DNA from: Agrocybe praecox
Taxonomy: Eukaryota > Basidiomycota > Agaricomycetes > Agaricales > Agrocybaceae
Reading direction: 5' to 3'
Assembly (NCBI GenBank): GCA_964017145.1
Contig: OZ024844.1
Coordinates: forward strand, 1,612,001 to 1,676,000
Length of the DNA stretch: 64,000 nt
Position numbers and translations under genes: made by a program. This document shows, one piece after another, positions 23,444-36,016 of this stretch (position 1 is its first letter; each line of letters starts with the position of its first letter). The notes beneath the pieces are model-generated. The model did no database searches. It saw nothing but the letters and a program-made list of their open reading frames with translations, and was not told the origin of the DNA.

Positions 23444-24230
23444 GGATTTTATCCCCAAGCTAAAAGACAATATTCTCGGAAGACTTCTCGAACGAGAATT
23501 TGACGGCGGAGAAGAGCAATTCTCTGATGCTGACCGAAATACAGTCAGAATTACAGGCGGACACCTTTATCGGGCAAGAACATGTCGTGTTAGTTATACC
23601 ACCTACGACATTCAATGGGCAGCCGACGTGATCAATCCACGCACCTCGCCTGACATCATGGTCAAATCAGCTGAGACTGGCGCAGGCGCTGAACGCTACT
23701 GGTATGAGGCATTTTTGTATCATCTTCGTATGAAGGGGTCCAAGACAAGTCCTCTCGTTACATGGACTTTCTTTGGGTCCGCTGGTACGGTAAAGGAGGT
23801 AGGTATCGCCATGGTGTTGGCTGCGCTCGCCTTCCGAACTTATTCCTGCCTTCAACGAGGGACGCACATCTGAACTGCTGCCTTTTTTCTCACTCGGTGG
23901 CGCGAAATTTCGATTCAAATGGGCAGGATGATTGGGTAAATTACTATGTCAATACGTGAGTTAACTTTGACTGATAGGGAAATACTATATCTCACTCAGA
24001 TTGGGTCTTACAGATTTGCAGACCATGATTTGTTGATGCGGCACTTTGGAGGAGTTGGTCATTCAGATAGCCCTCTAACCCGTGTTTTAGAAGAACAGAG
24101 AGACGTCGAAATGGATGGAGACGAGAGTAGTATTGCGGTGGAAGTTTGTGAAGAAGACGACAATAGCTCGAATGCCAGTGACGGTACAGGAGACGTGACG
24201 GACGACGACGGTTATAGCTTATATTATTAA
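23444..24230 (+). pseudogene. Degraded transposase-like ORF remnant (repetitive agaricomycete family)
   Basis: Three frames must be joined to read a familiar string: DFIPKLKDNILGRLLEREFDG, NTVRITGG, SYTTYDIQWAADVINPRTSPDIMV, YWYEAFLYHL; then, after a shift, MDFLWVRWYG; then, after another, LIPAFNEGRTSELL; then VARNFDSNGQDDWVNYYVN and FADHDLLMRHFGGVGH, ending in an acidic tail. This motif order recalls the C-terminal part of a very common repetitive protein group in agaricomycete genomes that travels with KDZ/Plavaka-type transposases. That family name is from memory and not certain. The frameshifts within 500 bases mark it as dead. Confidence 0.65.
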
Positions 24231-24622
24231 TATTAACTGGCCGCTAGCGCTGACCTGTGCAAAGCACGGTTTCTGCCTTACTGTAGTCCAATTTAAAATA
24301 TTTAATAGATACATGAAGATGTGATGCAACTCATGATCCATTTGAAAGGCAACAGTGCTGCTTGCGCACCGAACTGTACAGCTGTAAGATTCTAACTTGC
24401 TTCTTTGGCGCCACTCCTCGCGACCCAGGCCTAAATGTACGTTGGATATATGGGAAACCGCCGTCTTTCGACGAGCGGAAAACACTCGAAAGGAAAAGGC
24501 GAGAGAAGAAACACTGAGAACTCACGCCAAAGAGAACGGGTCCGGACCAAATGCGTCGATTCTAGTACAAAGAACAAAGCTCTAGAAAAGTGCAAGCCAG
24601 AAAACTGAAGAAAAGAAAGAAG
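24231..24622. other. Gene-free repeat-flanking region
   Basis: Between the transposase-like remnant and the duplicated segment. Short open frames here have no recognisable content. Nothing else seen. Confidence 0.4.
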
Positions 24623-25703
24623 TGACCCTGTCATAATTTCCCACAGGCAATAAAACAGTAAAACCGGTCATCCTGAAGCGTTCATCATACGAATCGCTAG
24701 TACTAAATTCATGGGGTCGTTGTTGAGTGTACACCCATATAGTGTTGCCGTGGTCCGGTCTAGTCCGGTCATGGTCTGGTTTCGACGGTTTACGGTCTAT
24801 TTAGAGACCAGACTGTGGTAAACCGGAAAAAAAATGGTCCGGTCCGGTCGGTTGACAGTTTAAACTAGTCAAACCGTATGTATTTTTGCCAAATATAGAA
24901 GCATGTTCTTTGGAAAAAGGTAAAGGACGCATATCCCAACCATATCCATGTCATTATTAGTGAAAAACATATGTCAAGCATTAGAATAACTCTAAGAAAT
25001 TATATAAACGACATTTCATACTTTTAAGAAGAATAATCTTGCCTGCGTTGTAAGGTTCATTTGGAGTCGACTTTCAATCGCCTAAGCCCAATTTGGACTG
25101 TCACACAACAGGCTACGTCACAGTCAGCAATAGCGTGATGCGTTGCTAAATATAAATATAATGTGGTTGAAGTAGAAACGCAGAAAATGATGCCAAATTC
25201 TAATACTACAGGTGTTTGATTTATTCCATAGTGCAGTTGGAGTTTAAATAGTTGGAAGATACATAAATTTACATATAATATATGAAGGAAATGGTGAGAG
25301 GATGTAATTATCCGATGGGTTCCTGATTTGGAAGTCGATCAATGGTCTGACTGGTTCGTGACCGGTTGGAACCATGCTATTGGCTAAACGGGACCGTGAG
25401 AACCGTCAGCACAGCAGTCTGGTTTAATCGGTCTGGTTTTCGGTCTGGTTTTCGGTTTAACCGGAACCGGACCAAACCGCGGCAACACTACACCCATACA
25501 CGTCAATAGCGAGTGATCAATGCCAATCAGGAAAAAAACCAAATGGGCATAGTTCCTCGGTTAAATACAAAGCCCCCGCCGGGTGCCTGGAATTCTTCAA
25601 AAATAGAATCATAGTCGAGGGCATTCTCAGATGAGAGAAAAGCTTGCAGGAACAAGTCTATAGGGCAGACGCGTGTTGCATTTTCCAAGTCTCTGATACA
25701 GAG
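24623..25703. repeat. Dispersed duplicated segment, copy 2 (interrupted by MITE)
   Basis: Matches 14371-14638 from TGACCCTGTCATAATTTCCC on, interrupted at 24740-25490 by a hAT-type MITE. After the MITE it resumes at TCAATAGCGAG and runs to CTGATACAGAG. On the minus strand it contains an open stretch (DLENATRVCPIDLFLQAF, YDSIFEEFQAPGGG), likely a relic exon. Confidence 0.8.
24740..25490. mobile_element. Non-autonomous hAT-type MITE, 751 bp
   Basis: Begins TAGTGTTGCCG and ends CGGCAACACTA, an 11-bp perfect terminal inverted repeat that extends imperfectly into GG(T/C)CCGGT-rich sequence on both sides. It is flanked by an exact 8-bp target duplication CACCCATA (24732-24739 and 25491-25498). An 8-bp duplication and a TA-R-G-type terminus are marks of the hAT superfamily. 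Subterminal regions are full of GGTCCGGT / AACCGG repeats, probable transposase binding sites. The interior is AT-rich with no transposase ORF. The copy at 14371 has the same flanks without the insert and serves as an empty site. Confidence 0.88.
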
Positions 25704-26270
25704 GTCTGCAAGAATAGTAGCATCCATTTATTTGCGGTTCAGACCCCAGAAGTACCAATGGTAAGACGGACCGACGGTCTTGAAGCGTTGTGGTGTCTCT
25801 GACTCTGAATTTTTTGAATTCGCGCTACTAATTCCTACAGAACTATACGTGCCCATTACTAAAGGCGCTTGCAAAACTATAAGCATGGCCCCGAAAGGTA
25901 CTTGCAAGATTACCAGACGTCGAGTCGAAGCGAGTCGGAGCCAAGTTGATCCTACATGATAAATTGTTGATTTGTGTGTTACATCCGTGTGGTTTGAGCT
26001 CTTCTGGCATTACATTCAGGTTTCGATTTTCGGCGCAAGTTATTTTCGGAGAGTCAAAACTTAGAGTTGTGCGACTGACATTCTCAGCAGGCTAGAGCCT
26101 AGAGAAATCTTGTATTTCCCACGTGGACCGGACAAAAGGTGCTACGAGATGGAATGCAGAAGGAGCCATGTTGAGATCTCGGGACGGCATGTACAACACT
26201 CGATGACTTTATACGATTGGTATAAGCGGCGTCACTAGCACTGCTATGACACCTTAACACACGGGCAATT
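25704..26270. other. Intergenic region, nothing recognised
   Basis: About 570 bases between the duplicated segment and the RPA32-like stop codon. No convincing ORF, RNA or repeat was seen. Confidence 0.4.
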
Positions 26271-27432
26271 TCAAATTTTATCAGGCTTCCATCCAAAATA
26301 CGAATCAACATTACTATAAACCATGTCCCTTTCGATTAACAATTCCATTGCTTTCCTGGGAGAAGGTCATCATTTCGTTCATGATTGTCTTTATGATTTT
26401 TACGTACCACAATTCTGAAGGAGTCACATCGTGAATTCGCTCTTTTACCCGTTCGATGATGTCCGTAATGAAGACAGTGACACCGTCATCTCCCCGCTGG
26501 ACCTGGGGATCCTCGAGACAAGCAATCACCTCCAGCTGTATTGCCGCCAATCGTACAGGGTCCTGGTCGGCTTCCATTATTTGGTCTGGAGAGTGGAGAC
26601 CAGCATGTTGACTTCCACCTGCAATTGTAAGCTTCTCTAATCCGGAAGGGAGTAAGCTGTAATCATCCTCTATAAACGAGATTGACTCTGAAGGCTAGAC
26701 ATATAAAAGATGTTGAGAATATAATGAGCAAGCAAGATCAAGTAGTTGAAGTCAAGACGTACTGGTGGGCCTCTTTCTGCTGTTAATGTATCGACCATGG
26801 AATGCAAGATATGATAATAAATTTCATGCGAATCGAAGACAGGTTGAATGTTGTCGATTCTGAACATCTTCATTCCATCATAATGTTCTAACTCTCCTGT
26901 TATACGTGCATATGCAAAAGGCCTCCAAGGCAATATAAATCTAATATGAGCGGAATCTTACAGAGTTGGACATAAGTTAAGGACATACTCGTACACAAAG
27001 CCATTGTATGATACATCTGGGAGTCGACCTTGAAATTTTGCCGTACCATCATCGAAGTTATACATGCGTCCAGATACCCCTTTGTCGAAGTGGGAACGTA
27101 CATTGGCCACGACGACGATCTGTGATCATATTAAAATACTAACACGGATACATTTTTGCGAGCATACCTTGTTGATTGGAACACCATCTATCCTAAACTT
27201 AACAATAGACTCAACATTTACTTGGCTGGAATCTATGAGTTGTCGTAACGTAACTCTCCGAATACCTTCTGCAGCATTAGAAAGAATGTTCTGCAAGGCC
27301 GGTTTAACAAAGGGATGGGCAATGAAAACATTACTGATTCTGAAGTCTGAGCCTGACCTGTTGCCATTGAGAGGGTTCCAAAGACGCATACTGGCTCGAA
27401 AAAGAGTACGACTGTGTTGGGGGTTTGACCAT
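26271..27432 (-). CDS. RFA2: Replication protein A 32 kDa subunit (RPA2/Rfa2-like)
   Basis: Middle subunit of the single-stranded DNA binding trimer in replication and repair. Exons (minus) 27432-27358, 27290-27168, 27119-26989, 26940-26763, 26694-26408 and 26355-26271 sum to 879 bases, giving 292 residues. It has a short Ser/Tyr/Gln N-terminus (SYSFSSQYASLEPSQW), then an OB fold: RRVTLRQLIDSSQ, VESIVKFRIDGVPINKIVVVANVRS, YNFDDGTAKFQGRL, PWRPFAYARITGEL, VFDSHEIYYHILHSM. A linker follows, then a winged-helix end (QLEVIACLEDPQ, DVTPSELWKAMELLIERDMVYSNVDSYF). The last intron must be removed to restore the winged helix; without it the frame reads a false tail. Start chosen at 27432 because exon 1 then splices in phase; an alternative ATG is at 27389. 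Divergent from ATG2. Confidence 0.85.
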
Positions 27433-27969
27433 TAGGACTTCATTGATTTTTGGGGTTGTCGGATATTCCAAAAGAGAGAGTAGTAGAACAGCTTCCTGGT
27501 ATTAAGGATTGGAAGAGTTTAGATCGGCCCTAGTGGTCTATATTCTCGGAGAAAAGAATTTATATCCAAGCAGCGCGTTCAGTGGGAGTAATAGCAATAG
27601 CAGGCTACCCAGCTGAATGGGAAAATCAATGCGCCTTTAAGGAAGCTACTACCTTGGAATTGTTCACGGCGCCTGTTGCTGTGACTGTGACTGTGCGCGT
27701 GACAGAGTCCAATACAAGTAACCGTGACATAGACTGATCGGCCCGAGATCATGTGCTCAAGTGTCATTGACCTCGTAATGAGGCTCTGTGCAAGTAACGT
27801 TATGAAAGCTCTGCACGTAAAGCACTGTGTTTGCCTCGTTACCCCTACTATCTGCACAGGGGCTCACTCAGTATTATTCACTGACGACAAGCAGGACATG
27901 CGGCCTGTCTGTATACAACTCTCTTGATCTTCAAGTTGTTGTATATTATCCCGGCGTTTCAGTAGTATC
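27433..27969. promoter_or_regulatory. Divergent RFA2-ATG2 intergenic region
   Basis: About 540 bases separating two divergent start codons, so it should hold both promoters. No specific element can be supported. Confidence 0.5.
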
Positions 27970-30900
27970 ATGCCTTGGTACTCGTCTTGGATCCCAACGC
28001 TACCCAACTTTGTCATACCCACCAGCATTCAAGGGCGTTTCTTATCTTTTGTCCTTAAAAAGTCTCTTGGAAACTTTGTCAAACCGGGACAATTGGATCA
28101 CCACCAAATTGACTCCCAAATTGGTTCAGGTTATGTGCAGGTCAACGATCTCGAACTCCACCCCGAAGTATGTGTTTTTATAGATCATCACTTTTATTGA
28201 AGGCAAACTCATAAGCAAGTAACTCAATAGGCTATTAATGAGTATCTAGATGGTCTGCCAGTCGCCCTCCATTCAGGGACAGTATCTTCAATCAAGGCTA
28301 GGATTCCATGGCCAAATCCCCTAGCCTCAACACTCGGATTTTCCCTCAAGTCCGTACATCTCACATTCCACGTTGTATCCGCCATCTCGCATACAGATAA
28401 TGGGGGGGCAGATTTATCTAGCTCTGTAACATCAGTGGCAGAATCATTTGTTCACGAAGAGTTGTCAGCGGGAGAAGAGGCTAATCTCTGGAAATCGCTT
28501 CATGAGGAAGCTATCACGCAGTCAAGTCTTCTAGACAATCAAGTTTTTCCTGGAGACTTAGGACCAACACCTGGACGAGGCGAGTCTTCCACTAAGTCCG
28601 AAACAGACCCAGTGGGAGTCTCTGTCTTTGCCGGTCTCATTGAGCGCTTGCTCGCGAGATTTGAGTTCGATGCTCGAGATATCAAGATAACCTTGATTCA
28701 TCCAGGAAACGTGGCCGTGTCTTTAGAACTGGAAGAAATCAAGTACCTTACGAACAATGCATTGTCCAATCCTACCGAGCGTGGTGAAAGTCGCTCGCTA
28801 TCTCTTGGCGGGATATCAATCTCCTGTCGAAATCTCTCTTCATCAGATATCGCACCCATGGCCGGGTCAATAGATATCACATACCCCCAGACTGCTTCTC
28901 CTGGAGAAATAAACCCTCCTTCACTTTCTCGTATATCTTCACGTTCATCCATGGGCGAAGAGGCTCAATTTGACATGTCTCAATCGATTCTTGCATTACC
29001 CCCACGGTCTGCATCACCAGTTGATTCAGTGTCAAGCAGTATGTATGAAAGTGCTATCTCTACCACTTCCTCTAGCCTCCGATCGTCGAACGTGAACTCC
29101 ACTATCGATGTACCATCTTCAGGGCATCTACCTGAGAGTCCGGAGACAGTCTTACAACAAGCCTCGACACCTACCATTGGTTCAACAGACGTGGATTGGC
29201 CCCTACTAACGTTTGGGTCTCAGCCCATTGTTATTCGATTGACAACGCCCTCCCCGGTCGCTTCAGAGGTATCTGACGAAGATCCTTTCATTCCTTCGGC
29301 AGAACCGACTGAGGCGGGAGTAGATGAGCTGGAGATTTCTGTATCACTTGGGATAATGGCATGTCTAGTAAGGCCGTGGCAGATTAGAAGCCTGTCACAA
29401 TTGGCTACCTCGCTATCGTCTGGTTCTACTCGCTCGGAAAACGAACAAGCCATGGAACTACCGCAAATTAAAATCGATGCACGAATGCGAGGAGCCGTTG
29501 CTCTTCTTTATCCCTCTGTGGCGGACCACAAAGTCCCCGGGAAAGATTCTATTGCAGATTTCTTTAATAAACCTCTGGTGCCCCCTACATTAGAATCTAA
29601 CTACACCCGCATTTATCTCGATAACATATCCGCCTTACTCAGAGTGTCAAACGAATTTCAGGAACCATTGTTGCGCCGAGAAAAAAAATCTCAAACCGCA
29701 CAAGTCAAGTATCTGGATGCCAGGGTGGAAGACCTATCGATATTCTACTTCAGGAAAGATCCAGACTATGGAAACAATGAACAATTACCGAGATTCGCGG
29801 CTTTCCCTATCATCCTTACTGATCCTCATCTCATCTTACAGTATCCTAGATCGGTCAAACATCCGCATTCAGAGCATAATTACCCCCCTCTTCCGACGTT
29901 TGACGTGATCGATTGGACGGACGAAAGATGCAAAGCCTATGGCGCTAGACTGTCTCAGTGGCGATGTCAACAACCAAAGTATGGCGTCTCCAGCAATAGG
30001 AAAGCGTCTTCAGAAATCACTATATCACACCCTTTCATGAAGATTTCTGCGTCTCGAACATGTGTTGTCAAAGGATCCGAAATCATCCAAATTTCCGAAA
30101 ACTTGGAGACGAATATAGCGCCGCTCAATATTCGTATAGACATCCAATATCTCTTAGAGCCAGGCGGACTACTCTCTTTTTTCGAAGATATACTGCTGCT
30201 GGAAACGCCTATCTGTGATCGAGATTCATTGTCTTCGGAAGACACGGTAGATATGTATTCCTCAACTAGGAATGTTCGTGCGAGGAAAGGAGTCTCCGAG
30301 AGTCCACAATTCGAGAAAGCCAAAGGGAAGTCACAAGGAAAGCAGGAAAACTCGGTAAGCTTCCCAATAATGATATCTTGGTATTATAGGACTGAGGTGT
30401 CGATAGACGAACATTGAAGTAAACCGTGTGGTCAACTTCCCTTTCACTCGGATAGCGGTAAAATGCCCTCCCCCACAGTCAATCGATCGCTCCGGTACCT
30501 TAATTTTCGACATCCATGATCTTATTTTGTTCATGAACCCAAGTTCAACTAACAAAGCAGTCAATTTTGCTATCGATGATGCTAACCCATATCGTAACGT
30601 GGAAGCGATCGAAGACAATGTAATGTGCATGGTTAAGTTTGATAGGGCTGTCATGGCTTGTTCGATGGTCAAATCAACAACAGCCGTTGCTCTGGCATCG
30701 ATAGGCTCGCTAACAGATGAAGAGGAATACACAAGAAATGAGAATGAATCAAGACCTGACACCCCAAAACCCAGTGCATTCAAGCCACGTGTTTCGGTGA
30801 TCCAACCATCTTCAAAGGTGTCAAGTAAAACCCCTGTATTTGCCCTCAGCATTGACATACCTGGAGTACACGTGGATATCTCTAAACAAATCCTCGACGC

Positions 30901-33900
30901 ATTGCAATACTGGGCGGATGACGTTAGTCAACTTCTGGAACGCTTGTCGAAGTCCCCAAACCTTGACAAGGACTCGAATCCAATGATGGATAGCAAGAAC
31001 ACCAGTCTTATTGGAAGTAGATTCTTCGTGAACTCTAGGAGTGGTAGCGGGAGTCTGACACCCACAGAAAGCGCGGAATCGGTTGTAAAACTTAGTGTTA
31101 CAGAAGGCAAGCTTGTTTTATATCCGAAAGATAATATGCTGACGGGGTCTATAGCGTTTGTCAGAATCATGGTTCCTCGTAGTGACTCAACTCAACACAT
31201 AGTTCGCCCTTTCGACATTAGGGCAGCGGATTTGGATGTACTCATTGAGCTCAATCCTGATGATAAAGTAAGCGCCTCAATCTCCGTCTACCATCAACAG
31301 CTAATATTTTGAAAAGCAACAAACTGTCATAACGATGGGAGTGATGGATTTAAGTATAAAAAATACAGATCCTCTTGGAAAAATCCAAAATTTCTTTAGT
31401 TTATCTTCCCCGTACTCTTTGGTTGGTTTGACTTTCTACAAGTTGTCAGAATAACACTAACATCATCCATCAGTCTTCAACGCCAAAGCCCATTGTCAAA
31501 TTACGATTCACGACTTCCATAATACCGGGAATTAATTCAAAGGAAACCCGAATTAAGCTAACCCTGTGTAATTTCACCTATTCTTTCTTCCCCGATTTGC
31601 ATTGGATATCAGATTTGGCCGCGTTTGCCAAAAACCCTCCTGGTGTACGTCTTCCTGAATGTCAACACTCCGTTAGGTCATTGACATATTACTAGACATT
31701 CGAATCCGTCATTCCAAGCGATCGTACCCGCATTTTCGTGAAAATAATAGATGCCTCGATACAGACTTTAGCGCCCGTAATCCCAGCCTCTATTGTGTCA
31801 CATATCAATGAACTCGAATTCTCAACCGATGTCGTAGGAGACTCACGTGACTCGTCTTTCCAAGTTCAAGCCACCGACACCCTCTCGCTATTAGTGTTAG
31901 ATGATATTCGTACTCAGGAACCTTTGGTAAATACATACCGCGGTAGAATGCTATGGATGGTAGGTACTTCTATCCTATTCTATACAGCTGTCTACAATTT
32001 TTTGTATAGGCTTCTGGGTATGCCCTTTTAGCTGAGGTGGTCAACCTCGACATGAAAGTTGTCAATCAAGTCAGCACTTTACCACTATGGAAGGTGTGTG
32101 TCTCAAAACACTACCCCCACCTTCTGATACTCAAGTATAAAGCAGGTTGCAATAACCCACGTCATTCTTCGTCTTCATTTATGTGCGGACACCATGACGG
32201 CAGTAACGGCATTTATTCAAGATTTCGGGGCTTTATTTAAATCTCCTGAGGAGGTGTAAGTTCAATTTCTGTTATATAATAAGTTTGTCATTGACCTGTG
32301 GCTCTAGTCATGAAACTTCTACAAGGAATCCTGCAGTCTTCAACAAAAAGGTGGTGAAGGAAGGCAATACTCTTATGTGTGAGAATCGCCATTTCATGTT
32401 GTGTGATAGATTGTTATACTCACCGTAACCCAGCATCGGTTGAAGACTTAGCGTTTAAGCGCATACCCGAGATTGGACCTGCTCCCGACATGATCTATGA
32501 TGACCTCCCTACAAATATGGATTATCTAGACGAATCATTTGGTGCAGCAGCTGGTTTAAGAGAGTTTTGCGATGACGACCTTGAAGGTTTTGATAATAAC
32601 GACATTATCGACGGAACAACTTCTGAAGATGATCCCTATATTATTTCCAAAGTCGGCGGCGAAACCGTCAAGGTTTTTGAGCCACAAGGTCTTGAAGTAG
32701 TCGAAGATTATTTCCAAACCATTCCTCCAGACCGATCCCAAGGATCTACGTAGTATGTTCCCTCTTTTTGCGCCTAGCCCTGGTTTGCTGAAATAATTTT
32801 AGCGATGCAAAGCCGCTTTTCAATCTCAAGATTGATGATGGCAACTTTACACTCTTCTTATACGATGGATATGACTGGGCTAAAACTCGCAAGACGATCG
32901 AAGAAGAAGTCAAAGAAATGCGCAAGCGGCTCGCAAAAATTAGACAATTGGTGTCCAGTGGCCAAACTCAGGATCCAGTCATCGAGGACACAAGCGCACT
33001 TCTTTTCAACTCTGTTCATATCGGCCTAGATCAAGATGATGACGTGTTGAAGGAACCCTCAGTTTTGATTGCAGCTATAGACGAAGAGCTGAAAGAAGAC
33101 GACGACACCGCAAGCCAGAGCTCATGGCAGTCTTTGCGTCCGACTATATCGTCGAGCAAACCCAAGCACCGTTCAAACCGTGTCTACGGAAGAAGACTCA
33201 CGCGATCAAAAGCCCCCAGCATGGAGTTTTGTTTTATGGGAATGCATGCCGAATTTGACCAGTATGAACAGGATGACCCACTGGTTTCGCGGACATTTGT
33301 TACCGTCAGAGATCTAGAAATTTTGGATCACATAAAGACTTCAACCTGGAAGAAATTTTTGACCGAACTTAGGTCGGATTCTCGAGGAAATGTTCGGGAA
33401 ACAGACTCGAATATGGTTCGAATAGAACTTCAAAACGTTCGGCCTGTCTCAGGAAATGCATCCGAAGAATCTAGACTCAGGGTGAGTATACTCACAGCAT
33501 GCCAGAATCTGACTTAATTTTCGTTACAGGCGAAAATACTGCCTCTTAGACTTTATGTCGATCAGGATGCTGTTGACTTTTTGAAGAAGTTTTTCAGTTT
33601 CAAAGACCCTCACTCTCAACCCAGTACTGAATCCGCTGAAGGAAACGAGGCTTACATTCGTAAGTCGTATATCATCTATTGGCGGCATGGAACCTAATAC
33701 TAAAACTTGTTCTATAGAACTTGCTGAAATCTTCCCCATTGACCTGAAACTGGATTACAAACCTCGTCGCGTGGACTATAGGGCCCTTAAAGAGGGCCGA
33801 ACAATTGAACTCATGAACTTTTTCCACTTTGACGGTGCCGAAATGACGCTCCGTCATATTACTCTGTCTGGTGTATGTTTAAACCTTTTCTTTCTGTTGA

Positions 33901-34685
33901 GAGGTTAATTAAGCGACTCTCATCAGGTTACTGGCTGGCCGAAAATGTTTGAGATGCTGAATGACTTGTGGACTCCCGACGTCAAGGCCACGCAATTGGC
34001 TGAAGTAATATCCGGAGTGGCGCCCATTCGATCCGTGGTCAATGTCGGTTCTGGAGTAGCAGATCTCATATTATTGCCAATCGCGCAATACAAGAAGGAC
34101 GGAAGGATCGTCCGAGGTATACAAAAAGGTGCCACGGCTTTCGTTAGATCCACTGCAGTTGAGGCCATCAAAATGGGTGCAAAGCTGGCAACGGGTACAC
34201 AAGTCATCCTGGAACAAGCAGAGGGCATTCTAGGAGGACAATTGGATACCATTACTGCTGAACCGGTGCAGGTTTCCTCTCCCAAAGACTTTGACTTCGA
34301 AGAAGACAATGATAACGACGACGCAGACTTGATATCTAAGTATGCCCAACAACCAGCTGATTTGAAGGAAGGTGTGCAATTCGCATACAAGAGTCTTCAA
34401 AAGAATCTTAGTTCTGCTGCACAAACAATTTTGGCCGTTCCTATGGAGGTTTACGAGCGCTCTGGCAATGAGGTATGCAATAAATCTGGACCTTGTTCTT
34501 TCCTTCTCTGACAAAATCAACATCACCAGGGTCCCGTTCGTTCCGTCATTCGTGCTGTACCCATCGCCGTTTTAAAACCGATGATAGGTGCAAGCGAGGC
34601 CGTTAGTAAGACGCTGCTCGGCCTTCATAACACTCTTGATCCAAATGTTCGCCACGAAAACGACGCGAAGTATAAGCTGCGATAG
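27970..34685 (+). CDS. ATG2: Autophagy-related lipid transfer protein ATG2
   Basis: Rod-shaped bridge protein that moves phospholipids from the ER to the growing autophagosome with Atg9 and Atg18. The start [34 protein letters not shown]... is the Chorein_N lipid-entry domain. [32 protein letters not shown] (joined across an intron at about 28168-28230) matches Atg2. The long central part (28435-33520) is low in known motifs, as usual. The C-terminal ATG_C domain is clear: [112 protein letters not shown]. At least 12 short introns. The size (over 1,900 residues) fits the family. It converges on RLP24. Confidence 0.94.
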
Positions 34686-34877
34686 TAAGGCCATTAGGTT
34701 GGTGGTATGGAGGATAATAGATCTCGTCGAACGGTCATTTGTACCGTTGGTACACAATACACTGTATCTTACGTCGCACAACACCTGTATCATTTATCGA
34801 CATCACGCATGAGACTAATTTATGTACTTTTAGTGAAGAAGGGGAAAGGGAGATACAATACAGCAAAATAGACACCA

Positions 34878-35661
34878 TTAATCGATGTCCATACCCATCG
34901 AACGTCCTTCTCCTTGTATAAGGGCACTCTTGGCCTTGACGGGGACTTTGATTTTTTCCTTCGCCGACGAAATTTCCATCGACATAGGTTCGTGTAGCCT
35001 GACAGAGGTACCAGCTGCAGCCTTGACCTTTGCGCGATGAGTCCTTTGTTTTTCGCGACTGGCAGCCATTCTAAAACAGCATGTGAGATGATGTAAAGGT
35101 ACAAATCTGCGAAAAAGATACCTGTGCTTGAAGAACACACGTTCTCTCCGTGCTTTGATCTCTCCGACTCTCTTCATTGCCTTGACAGTAGTCTGTATCA
35201 GTTCTCTGTCGTATCTCACAGGGACATTTCTGCGCTTCTCGAAATCGATTGTAGAATCCTAGAAGATAGTCAGACACGAGCAACAAACTATGGATCAAGC
35301 AACACACAATGGTCATTTCCTTGCCAGCTGCCTTCCTGAAAGCCTTTGTCCATCTTACTTTCCTAGGATTGCGCTTCATTCTATTTGTAATGATCAATTA
35401 TGGGCTTGTTCGAGAGGCAGGGTGCATTACTTGAAATTTTTGTGACATCTAATGCAATATGTTAATAAATTTCAGCGGGATAATTAAGAATAACAATAAC
35501 ATACTTTGATGTACAGAATCGGAATACTTTAGCATCGTTCCTAACAAAAGCAGTACCTGGATTTCAAAGATATTATGAAAAAACCATGCAAAAAAGTAAG
35601 TAGACTAACCATGGCCTGGATAAACGTTTGTCGAACAGAAGTAGCACTTCTCAATACGCAT
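34878..35661 (-). CDS. RLP24: Ribosome biogenesis protein RLP24
   Basis: Nucleolar assembly factor that occupies the site of eL24 on pre-60S particles until Drg1 (an AAA ATPase) swaps it out. The protein must be joined over several introns: [101 protein letters not shown], and a basic tail ending MGMDID. The four zinc-finger cysteines (CYFC ... CTSKC) are present. The long extension after the eL24-like domain is what separates Rlp24 from the ribosomal protein and recruits Drg1 (known for yeast). The exon junctions are all GT...AG. Start at 35661. Confidence 0.93.
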
Positions 35662-36016
35662 AGTGATTTATAACCAAGGGTTTCCGATTTGAGAATAATG
35701 AAGTTGTCAAAGTATCGTACAGAGAGGTTCAAGCAGGGCGTCTACAGGGTATCCAGGGATGTAAAAGCAGAAATTGTAAATACCGAAATTGCAGGCGCTG
35801 AGAGAAATCAGTGGGTTACATAAGCGTGTACAGCCACAATGAAAGATATATTCGGCACGGCAAGTCCTTGACGCATACGCTCGGCTGTGGAGTCAGTCCT
35901 ACTTTGAGAGACATACAAAACCGACAGAATGCATCCTCATTCTTCATTCTTCAGTACCACCACCACCAACTTACGGATTGTGCACGAGGTCGATAAATAT
36001 CTTCTTGTTACCCAAG
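35662..36016. promoter_or_regulatory. Divergent promoter region of RLP24 and the unknown gene
   Basis: 355 bases between divergent start codons. No recognised binding site can be supported. Confidence 0.45.

Noticed and set aside
24740..25490. Subterminal GGTCCGGT repeats as a CRISPR-like or satellite array
   Set aside because: Spacing is irregular, and they sit inside clear terminal inverted repeats with a target duplication, so a MITE explains them.
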